DNA from: Akkermansia muciniphila
Lineage (GTDB): Bacteria; Verrucomicrobiota; Verrucomicrobiia; Limisphaerales; SXTU01
Assembly: GCA_945872195.1 (NCBI GenBank)
Contig: CAMBZO010000031.1
Span: 1-13,073, forward strand
Direction of reading: 5' to 3'
Length of the DNA stretch: 13,073 nt
A model generated the notes under the pieces. That model searched no databases. It worked only from the letters and a program-made list of their open reading frames with translations, and was not told where the DNA came from. Each line of letters opens with the position of its first letter. Position 1 is the first letter of the stretch. Positions 7,663 through 13,073 of the stretch are shown one piece after another. Both the position numbers and the translations under genes were made by a program.

Positions 7663-7718
7663 TCCAAGTTTGCGTGCGTGCGTGAATTAGCTGCGGCAAA
7701 TCCAAATCCATTGACCGA

Positions 7719-8738
7719 GTGAACCAGCGGCTCCAGACCAGATGCCTCTTCGCCTCAGCGGCGATGCACGCGCTGCTGTTCGTGGTGCTCATCGTCGCGC
7801 CAGCCTTCCTGCCAGAGAAGCCGCGTGCGAACACGCCCGTCATCAACCTCGTCAGCGCCCGCGAACTGGACGCCATCCTCCGCGCCGCCGAGGCCCCGCC
7901 CGCGCCCGCGCCCGTTTCTTCGCCCGCGCCCGCGCCAGCCGCGCCAGCCGCGCCAGTCGTCGTGGAGCCGGCACCCGCGCCCAAACCCGTGGAGCCACCC
8001 CGCCCCGTGGAGCCGCCGCCGCCCACCAAGCCAATCGAGCCAGTGCCGAAGAAGGAAGTCGTCAAAGAGCCGCCGCCCAAGCTCGTCAAAGTCGAGCCGC
8101 GCCCGCTGCCGCCCAGCGCGAAAGGCAAGGAAGCCCCCGTCAAGAAGGAGACAAAAAAGACGAAGGAGCCGGAGCCGCCGCCCGCGAAGACCGCGCCCAC
8201 CAAGTCCACTGTCAAAATCGCGGACACGAAAACTCTCATCTCCCGGAAATCCGAGGAGGACGCAAAGGCGAAACAGAAAGCCGAGACCGAGGAGCGCGCC
8301 CTGTCCGTCGCCGCGGCCAAGGCCGCCCAGCAGGCGCACCTCCAGCGCGTGGCGAAGATGAAATCCATCCTCGGTGGCATCCCAGGCGGGCTTTCCTCGC
8401 CGGTGGACATCCACATTGACGCAGGCGGCGGACCGAACGCCGCCGCCTTCCTCGACTACGGCCAGATGATGGTGCGCATCTACGAGCAGATGTGGCTGGT
8501 CCCCGCCAACCTCAACGACTCGCTCTCCATCGTGAGCGTCACCGTCACCGTCGCGCGGAACGGGCGCGTGCTGAAGTCGCAACTGCTCAAGCCCAGCGGC
8601 AATAGCGCGATTGACAAATCCGTGGGCGAGACGCTTCAAAAGGTTATTCAGTTCGAGCCATTCCCGGCCAGCTTCCGCGAAGCGCAGAAAACGTTTAACA
8701 TCGACTTCAACCTCAAAGCCAAACGCAATACCGGATGA
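7719..8738 (+). CDS. tolA: TolA/TonB-like periplasm-spanning energy transducer
   Basis: This 339-residue protein begins with GTG at 7719; an in-frame TGA at 7683 limits the start region. A single N-terminal helix (about 9-31) includes Ser13-x3-His17, the conserved S-x3-H pattern by which TonB and TolA contact their motor proteins. Pro/Ala-rich sequence (58-132) and a Lys/Glu-rich, partly helical stretch (133-215) follow, able to cross the periplasm. The C-terminal domain (about 245-335) is TonB/TolA-like, with SVTVTVARNGRVLKSQLL (273-290), SAIDKSVGETL (296-306) and FEPFPASF (312-319). The mix of a Pro-rich linker as in TonB and a tol gene context as in TolA makes the exact label uncertain; the locus favours TolA. 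Its stop overlaps the tolB start as ATGA. Confidence 0.85.
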   Translation: MNQRLQTRCLFASAAMHALLFVVLIVAPAFLPEKPRANTPVINLVSARELDAILRAAEAPPAPAPVSSPAPAPAAPAAPVVVEPAPAPKPVEPPRPVEPPPPTKPIEPVPKKEVVKEPPPKLVKVEPRPLPPSAKGKEAPVKKETKKTKEPEPPPAKTAPTKSTVKIADTKTLISRKSEEDAKAKQKAETEERALSVAAAKAAQQAHLQRVAKMKSILGGIPGGLSSPVDIHIDAGGGPNAAAFLDYGQMMVRIYEQMWLVPANLNDSLSIVSVTVTVARNGRVLKSQLLKPSGNSAIDKSVGETLQKVIQFEPFPASFREAQKTFNIDFNLKAKRNTG

Positions 8739-9910
8739 ATTTGAACCGCCGCCAGTTCGCCGCCGCGCTCGTCACCACCGCTGCCACCTCGCTGCCGGCT
8801 CCAGCGCAGGAGCCGAAGTTCGACGTCAACGTCTATCGCGATACCTCCAAGGCCATCCCCATCAGCCTCAGCGGCTTCACTGGCGAGGTCGCCACCACGC
8901 TGCGCTTCGACCTCGAAGTGGCCGGGTGCGCCGTCGTCACCCCGGAGCAGGCGCAAGTGCTCATTCACGGGACCAACGGCGCGCGCCTCGAAGGCTTCGT
9001 CTCCGACCGTGCGAAGAATTATCTCCTCTCGAAGGCCTACACCGGTGCGAATCAGCGCCAACTCGCCCACGCCTTCGCGGACGATGTGATCTTCGCGCTC
9101 ACGCAGACACGCGGCATCGCGCGGACTCAGGTCGCCTTCAAGGTCAAGGCCCCCAACAACACCGGCGAGGTTTACGTCGCCGACTACGATGGAAACGGGG
9201 CGGCGGCCATCACCGCTGACCGCGCCATCATCGCCGCGCCGTCGTGGGGGCCGGGCAGCAAATGGCTCGCCTACACTTCCTACAAGCTCAACAACGCCGA
9301 CATCTTCTCGCACAACCTCGAGACCGGCGAGCGGCACATCGTCGCCCGCTACGGCGGGTCCAACCTCGGCCCCTCCGTCGCGCCCGGCGGACGCCTCGTA
9401 GCGATGATCTTGAGCAAAGGCGGCAAGCCCGACCTCTATGTCGCCGACCTCCAGGGACGCGGACTTCAGCAGCTCACCCACGCGCGAGAGGGCGTCTCAT
9501 CGCCGTGCTGGTCGCCCGACGGCCAGACGATTTGCTACGTGTCGAGCGACGACGGTCCCGCACAGCTCTACCGCATCGGATCGAACGGCGGCACGCCGCA
9601 ACGCATCCGCACCACCGGAGTCTTCAACGCCACCGAGCCGGACTGGTCCCCGGATGGCAAGTGGATCAACTTCACCACGCAGCGCGGCGGGAACTTCGAG
9701 GTTTGCATTGTGCCAGCCGGTGGTGGGGACGTGCAGTCCCTCGCCACAGGTCAGGACGCGACCTGGGCACCAAACTCACGCACACTCATGTTCTGCAAAC
9801 GCGGCCGCGGCGGGGCATTTTCCCTGTCTCTGCTTGACGTGCCCACCAAGCGCGTCAAGGATGTGCCACTGAATTTGGGAAATTGCTCCCAGCCCACGTG
9901 GGCACGCTGA
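8735..9910 (+). CDS. tolB: TolB beta-propeller protein with a twin-arginine signal peptide
   Basis: This 391-residue protein overlaps the preceding gene as ATGA. It starts with a signal peptide in which Arg5-Arg6-Gln-Phe8 follows Asn4, close to the Tat consensus (S/T-R-R-x-F), then a mildly hydrophobic, Ala/Thr-rich core and cleavage after APA at about 24. The mature protein has the TolB N-terminal domain (about 28-125), including TLRFDLEVAGC and the AHAFADDVIFALT segment (111-123) that is strongly typical of TolB. A beta-propeller follows (about 140-391) with repeat marks such as CWSPDG (258-263), DWSPDG (303-308) and TWAPNS (343-348). TolB binds Pal and TolA in the periplasm. Length is somewhat below E. 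coli TolB (430). The E. coli protein uses Sec, so the RR signal is notable given tatA and tatC downstream. Confidence 0.92.
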   Translation: MNLNRRQFAAALVTTAATSLPAPAQEPKFDVNVYRDTSKAIPISLSGFTGEVATTLRFDLEVAGCAVVTPEQAQVLIHGTNGARLEGFVSDRAKNYLLSKAYTGANQRQLAHAFADDVIFALTQTRGIARTQVAFKVKAPNNTGEVYVADYDGNGAAAITADRAIIAAPSWGPGSKWLAYTSYKLNNADIFSHNLETGERHIVARYGGSNLGPSVAPGGRLVAMILSKGGKPDLYVADLQGRGLQQLTHAREGVSSPCWSPDGQTICYVSSDDGPAQLYRIGSNGGTPQRIRTTGVFNATEPDWSPDGKWINFTTQRGGNFEVCIVPAGGGDVQSLATGQDATWAPNSRTLMFCKRGRGGAFSLSLLDVPTKRVKDVPLNLGNCSQPTWAR

Positions 9911-9936
9911 AGTTTTTCACCAGCAGAAGACAAATT

Positions 9937-10614
9937 ATGAAACGCTCACTTTTTCTCAAGTTTGCCGCCCTCACTTTGATTGCGGTCGTCGGCTCGACCG
10001 GCTGCGCGACGAAGAAACCCAAGAGCCCCACGCCGCTTTATGGCGCGCGGACCAGCATTGACAACACTGCGGGGCCGAACACGCTGACAAATATCCCCCC
10101 AACCAATCCGCCTCTCGAAGTAGGCACGGGAATTCCCGTCCGGCCTCCAGTCGTGCCGGGCGTAATCACTAACCCACCGCTTTTACCTCCGACCACCAGC
10201 ACCACCAATGGCGTCGGCTCACAGAGCGGCCCGGAAATCATCGATGGGCACGCTGCTGACCGTGCCATTTTCGCCGCGAGCACGGTTTACTTCGATTACG
10301 ATAAGGCCGTCCTGAAGGCCGCCGAGTTGGGCAAGCTCCAACCCGTCATCGCCGCGCTCAAGGCCGCTCCGCAAAACAAACTTCGTATCGAAGGCCATTG
10401 CGACGAACGCGGCACGGAGGAATACAACCGCGCCCTCGGCGAGCGCCGCGCCCTCGCCATCCGCGATTTCATCATCAGGAGCGGCAAGATCGCTCCGAAC
10501 CGCGTCACCACGACCAGCTTCGGCGAGGACAAGCCCGCTGAACTCGGCCATGACGAGGCCGCCTGGGCCAAGAACCGCCGCAGCGAGATCGTCCTTCTCA
10601 AGCCACAGAATTGA
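9937..10614 (+). CDS. pal: Pal, peptidoglycan-associated OmpA-domain lipoprotein
   Basis: The ATG at 9937 gives 225 residues beginning with a lipoprotein signal: MKR, a hydrophobic core, and GSTGC with the lipidated Cys23. The frame is open further upstream, but that overlaps tolB, and the signal sequence fixes the start. Residues 24-112 form a Pro/Thr/Gly-rich disordered linker. The OmpA-like domain covers about 114-222: STVYFDYDKAVLK (115-127), IEGHCDERGTEEYNRALGER (151-170), and NRRSEIVLL (213-221), which together bind the diaminopimelate peptide of peptidoglycan. Pal tethers the outer membrane to the wall and is handled by TolB. The linker makes it longer than E. coli Pal (173). tolB ends 26 bp upstream. 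No cpoB/ybgF-like gene follows; tatA begins after 129 bp. Confidence 0.94.
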   Translation: MKRSLFLKFAALTLIAVVGSTGCATKKPKSPTPLYGARTSIDNTAGPNTLTNIPPTNPPLEVGTGIPVRPPVVPGVITNPPLLPPTTSTTNGVGSQSGPEIIDGHAADRAIFAASTVYFDYDKAVLKAAELGKLQPVIAALKAAPQNKLRIEGHCDERGTEEYNRALGERRALAIRDFIIRSGKIAPNRVTTTSFGEDKPAELGHDEAAWAKNRRSEIVLLKPQN

Positions 10615-10655
10615 CTTGAACCCTTTCCGGTTATTCCCGTCGAATACCTGGACGT

Positions 10656-10713
10656 CTGCTGGTAACAGCAGGCACCGAAAGACATCCGCCTGATGCCGGC
10701 ATCCGCCAGATGT
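10656..10713 (+). promoter_or_regulatory. Two hairpins in the pal-tatA gap
   Basis: CTGCTG (10656-10661) and CAGCAG (10666-10671) form a six-base stem closed by GTAA, a GNRA-type tetraloop. Just after it, the perfect palindrome GATGCCGGCATC (10692-10703) is flanked by ACATC and GATGT (10682-10686 and 10709-10713). No T-run follows, so this is not a standard terminator. It may mark an RNA processing or attenuation point between the tol and tat parts of the cluster. Confidence 0.4.
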
Positions 10714-10743
10714 GTTTCGCGAACCTAAACAGTTAGTGAAACC

Positions 10744-11037
10744 ATGAACGCACCAATGTTAGCAATGCTCGGCTGGCCGGAAATCATCGGCATCCTCATC
10801 GTCGTCCTCATCCTCTTCGGCGCCAAAAAGCTGCCGGAACTCGCCAAAGGCCTCGGCCAAGGCATCAAGGAGTTCAAGAAGGCTTCCAGCGACATGCAGA
10901 ACGAACTGCATCGCTCCGCGGCCGAGGAGCAATACGCCGCTCCGCCCAAGCCCGCTGCGGCTCCCCAGCCCGCCGCCTCAGCTCCGGCACCCGCAGTGGC
11001 TCAGTCCAGCCAACCCGCGCCGGCGCCCAAGGCCTGA
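10744..11037 (+). CDS. tatA: TatA/TatE-type twin-arginine translocase subunit
   Basis: This 97-residue protein has the TatA layout. A short N-terminus leads into a membrane helix from Trp11 to Leu24. The hinge FG at 25-26 follows, then the amphipathic helix AKKLPELAKGLGQGIKEFKK (27-46), and finally a disordered Ala/Pro-rich tail (65-97). TatA oligomers form the passage for folded Tat substrates in the inner membrane, recruited by the TatC receptor. TatA rather than TatB is favoured by the short amphipathic helix and the FGAKKLPEL motif, although proteins like this can do both jobs when no separate TatB exists; none is seen here. The N-terminal helix has Glu13 where E. coli TatA has Gln8. The tatC gene begins 28 bp downstream. 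Confidence 0.94.
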   Translation: MNAPMLAMLGWPEIIGILIVVLILFGAKKLPELAKGLGQGIKEFKKASSDMQNELHRSAAEEQYAAPPKPAAAPQPAASAPAPAVAQSSQPAPAPKA

Positions 11038-11065
11038 TCTAGCAACTCCAGCGAGTCTCTAGGTC

Positions 11066-12652
11066 ATGGCGAGTGAGTCAGAGGGCCTGCCCCCGCAGCC
11101 TGTCCGTCCGGGTGACGTGAAGTCATCCAGCGAGCAGCCTGCGCCCCCAGCCAGCGATTTTCCGGTGCAGCCCGGCGGTTCTCCGCCCCCTGCGTCGGGA
11201 GAGTCGGCTGAGGTCATGTCGCCAGCAACCCCGGCGTCACCCTCGTTGGCTGAAGCAGGAATCCCCATCGCTCCCATCGGAACCGTCTCCCAATCCGGAG
11301 ACGCCACAGTTGCCGGTCCGAACCCAGAAGGTTTTCCCTCGGAGGAACTCGCGCGCACGGAGCCCGTCGCAGACGCGAGCGGCACAGCGCCAACGGACGC
11401 GAGCGGTTCCGGACCGCACGAGCCTGACCCGTATCATCAGGAGCACCAGCACGGCTACGGCAGCGAACAGCACCACGGCGATTCATCCTCCGACCCTTAC
11501 CACGATCATCACAGCGGCCAGCAGCAGGACGACCCTTCGCACCACCACGCTGGAGAGTATGAGTATCCGGCCTACACGCCACCACCGCCCGAGGAGGAGC
11601 ACGGCTTCGTCAAGGCTGTGCGCTCCGTCACCAGCGTGCTCAAGTCAGACGACGGCCACACCGGCGAAGGCGGTGGCCCGGTCAAACCCTTCCTCGACCA
11701 CTTGGAAGACCTCCGGTGGATGCTCATCAAGATCACCGTCAGCCTGGCGGTGGCTGTGGCGGCGTGCCTGGTCGGCGCGGACAAGTTGGTGACCATCATG
11801 GAGTGGCCGCTGGTAAAGGCTCAGCAGCAGGCGGAATCGGAAAACGTAAAGAGCGGTAAGCCGATGGAACAGGTGCCAGTGATGTTCGATGCCACCAATC
11901 GCATCGGGACCTTTCCGCTCGCCCTCCTCGGGATCGATCCGGTCTTCAATCACACCAACAAGGCCGGGCGTGTTCACACCTTGCAATTGGTTCCCGTGGA
12001 TCTCGGCACGAATCGTTTCCTTGGCCTGCAGCTCAACACCAACCCGCCGGCCTCCACCAGCCCACTCGTCAAACTCCTCATCCTCGGCCCGCTGGACGTG
12101 GTGTGGATCACGCTCCAGCTCGCGTTCTTCGGCGGCCTGGTGCTCGCCGCGCCGTTTGTGATCTACTTCTTCGGCCAGTTCATCCTCCCGGCGCTGCGCG
12201 TGCAGGAGAAACAGTTCCTCAAGCCCTTCGCTATCTGGGGCACCGTGCTCTTCCTCTCTGGCGTGGCATTCTGCTACTTCGTCATCCTGCCGCTCATGCT
12301 GCGGATGACCGTCGAGTTTTCGCAATGGCTCGGCTTCAGTGCGGAGCAATGGCGCGCGCAGGAATACCTCAGCATGGTGCCGAAATTCCTGCTGGCGATG
12401 GGCCTGAGCTTCGAGATGCCCGTGATCATCCTCACCATCGTGAAGGTCGGCCTGCTCGACTCGAAGAAGCTCAGTTGGTTCCGGCCCTACTTCGTGGTCC
12501 TCAACCTCTTCGTCTGCGCCGTGGTCAGCCCCTCCGGCGACCCCATCACCATGTTCGTGATGGCCGCACCGCTCTGCGTCCTCTACGAGGCGTGCATCCT
12601 CATCGCCCGCTTCTGGGAGTGGCGCGACGGAAAGCGCGCGAAAGCCGAATAG
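11066..12652 (+). CDS. tatC: TatC with long His/Pro-rich N-terminal extension and enlarged first periplasmic loop
   Basis: TatC is the multi-span receptor that binds twin-arginine signals. The canonical core starts only at about residue 206 of 528, with FLDHLEDLRW (209-218) preceding TM1 (about 220-237). Further helices lie near 347-368, 388-411, 437-460, 474-488 and 493-513. Glu381 (near E103 of E. coli TatC) and Glu450 in MGLSFEMPV (near E170) are present, as is SPSGDP (488-493) before TM6. Residues 1-205 are an extra, presumably cytoplasmic, disordered region: Pro/Ser/Ala-rich to about 117, then His-rich (13 His at 118-179, two DPYH motifs). The loop between TM1 and TM2 (about 238-346) is also far longer than normal. 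Later in-frame ATGs exist (for example codon 51), but the next one upstream of the core would still leave a long extension. The start at 11066 is 28 bp after tatA. Confidence 0.92.
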   Translation: MASESEGLPPQPVRPGDVKSSSEQPAPPASDFPVQPGGSPPPASGESAEVMSPATPASPSLAEAGIPIAPIGTVSQSGDATVAGPNPEGFPSEELARTEPVADASGTAPTDASGSGPHEPDPYHQEHQHGYGSEQHHGDSSSDPYHDHHSGQQQDDPSHHHAGEYEYPAYTPPPPEEEHGFVKAVRSVTSVLKSDDGHTGEGGGPVKPFLDHLEDLRWMLIKITVSLAVAVAACLVGADKLVTIMEWPLVKAQQQAESENVKSGKPMEQVPVMFDATNRIGTFPLALLGIDPVFNHTNKAGRVHTLQLVPVDLGTNRFLGLQLNTNPPASTSPLVKLLILGPLDVVWITLQLAFFGGLVLAAPFVIYFFGQFILPALRVQEKQFLKPFAIWGTVLFLSGVAFCYFVILPLMLRMTVEFSQWLGFSAEQWRAQEYLSMVPKFLLAMGLSFEMPVIILTIVKVGLLDSKKLSWFRPYFVVLNLFVCAVVSPSGDPITMFVMAAPLCVLYEACILIARFWEWRDGKRAKAE

Positions 12653-13073
12653 CAGTCTGGCGACAAGGCGTAAGCCGGGTTGCAACGGCGGACAATAGTG
12701 TCACGCGCGGGCCCCTTCCCTGAAATTCACTCTCCGTCGCATGGCGAGCAGACACCGCCCCACCCCGCTCTCGGCTCATAAATCCCGAACTCAGAAGTCC
12801 AACCACGGATGGACACAGATCCGCAAGGCTCAACGACGGGCCAGACGTGTTTGGTGAAGGAGAAAAAGTCCGCCGGGCATGGCTTTATCGGTGCCCATCC
12901 GTGGTTGTCCAATTCCCAATCGGGCTTTAGGGCTATTTACATTACCGGGCTCGCCAATTGACTCAACCTACCCCAACGGCTTGGGCTGCTCGTGCTGGCG
13001 GTGGTCGTTATGCTGGCTTTTAAGTTCTTCCGTCGTTCCCGGCCGCAGGCGTAAGACTACCGGTTAAGACCGC
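12653..13073. other. Intergenic region without a convincing gene
   Basis: The 421 bases after tatC contain only small reading frames on both strands, none with recognisable motifs or a supporting start. The one clear structure is the inverted-repeat element at 12800-12907. Near the end, a frame open from 12962 to a TAA at 13052-13054 reads as a hydrophobic stretch (LGLLVLAVVVMLAFKFF) followed by RRSRPQA. It resembles a tiny membrane peptide or a gene remnant, but it has only a GTG start at 12992 (20 residues). No terminator with a T-run was found directly behind tatC. Confidence 0.6.
12800..12907. repeat. 108-bp inverted-repeat element (AACCACGGATGG type)
   Basis: CAACCACGGATGG (12800-12812) and CCATCCGTGGTTG (12895-12907) are perfect 13-base inverted repeats. 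Similarity continues inward to about 21 bases (12800-12820 against 12887-12907, two mismatches). They enclose 66 bases with no coding potential. The end sequence followed by ACACAGAT resembles a family of dispersed intergenic repeats that I recall from several verrucomicrobial and other environmental genomes. No transposase is present, so it is either a non-autonomous (MITE- or REP-like) element or a remnant. Confidence 0.7.

Noticed and set aside
7711..7716. TTGACC just before the tolA-like start as a -35 box
   Set aside because: Its -10 partner would lie inside the coding region and no suitable hexamer was found at 16-18 bases. It is more likely chance.
7607..8416. Minus-strand Gly/Ser-rich frame of 269 codons
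   Set aside because: It is the antisense image of the Pro/Ala-rich linker of the tolA-like gene; the low-complexity Gly repeats come from reading CGG/GGC-type codons backwards.
11645..12685. Minus-strand frame of 346 codons rich in Glu/His/Arg
   Set aside because: It lies wholly opposite the TatC membrane core, whose motifs and helices are unmistakable. The composition is typical of an antisense shadow in GC-rich DNA.
12879..13067. 62-codon plus-strand frame at the window end
   Set aside because: It begins inside the right arm of the inverted-repeat element, has mixed Cys/Trp/Arg content without motifs, and no start signal; it is most likely not a gene.

Overview
This GC-rich window most likely comes from a member of the Verrucomicrobiota, probably near the Pedosphaera/Limisphaerales group. 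The clues are a prepilin-type protein with an H-X9-DG C-terminal signature, a secreted PQQ-type sugar dehydrogenase, start codons mostly without Shine-Dalgarno sequences, several GTG starts, and palindromic or heptanucleotide intergenic repeats. The assignment is inferred from gene content. No rRNA, tRNA, CRISPR array or insertion sequence was seen.

Left part (1-5317). Two minus-strand genes encode a PQQ-type sugar dehydrogenase (cut by the window start) and an H-X9-DG pseudopilin, which has a good promoter just upstream. From 1642 onward all genes are on the plus strand: a low-specificity threonine aldolase, a YacP/Rae1-like NYN-domain RNase, a five-helix membrane protein of the EamA/DMT type, and a PaaK-like acyl-CoA ligase. 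The gap before the ligase holds two large inverted repeats, and the ligase gene itself carries a heptanucleotide tandem repeat.

Middle (5318-5887). A small exported single-domain rhodanese stands alone and is closed by a clear rho-independent terminator.

Right part (6090-12652). This is a Tol-Pal locus followed by Tat genes: tolQ, a small double-zinc-ribbon membrane protein, tolR, a tolA/tonB-like gene, tolB, pal, tatA and tatC. Several junctions overlap by 4-8 bases, as expected for a translationally coupled operon. TolQ-TolR should form the proton-driven inner-membrane motor, TolA should span the periplasm, and TolB with the lipoprotein Pal should link to outer membrane and peptidoglycan. 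TolB has a twin-arginine signal, so the neighbouring Tat translocase may export it. TatC is about twice the usual length, with a roughly 205-residue His/Pro-rich N-terminal extension and an enlarged first periplasmic loop.

The last 421 bases contain no convincing gene but do hold a 108-bp inverted-repeat element. The most unusual points are the zinc-ribbon gene inside the tol cluster, the joining of tol-pal to tatAC with a Tat-type TolB, the extended TatC, and the repeat elements.
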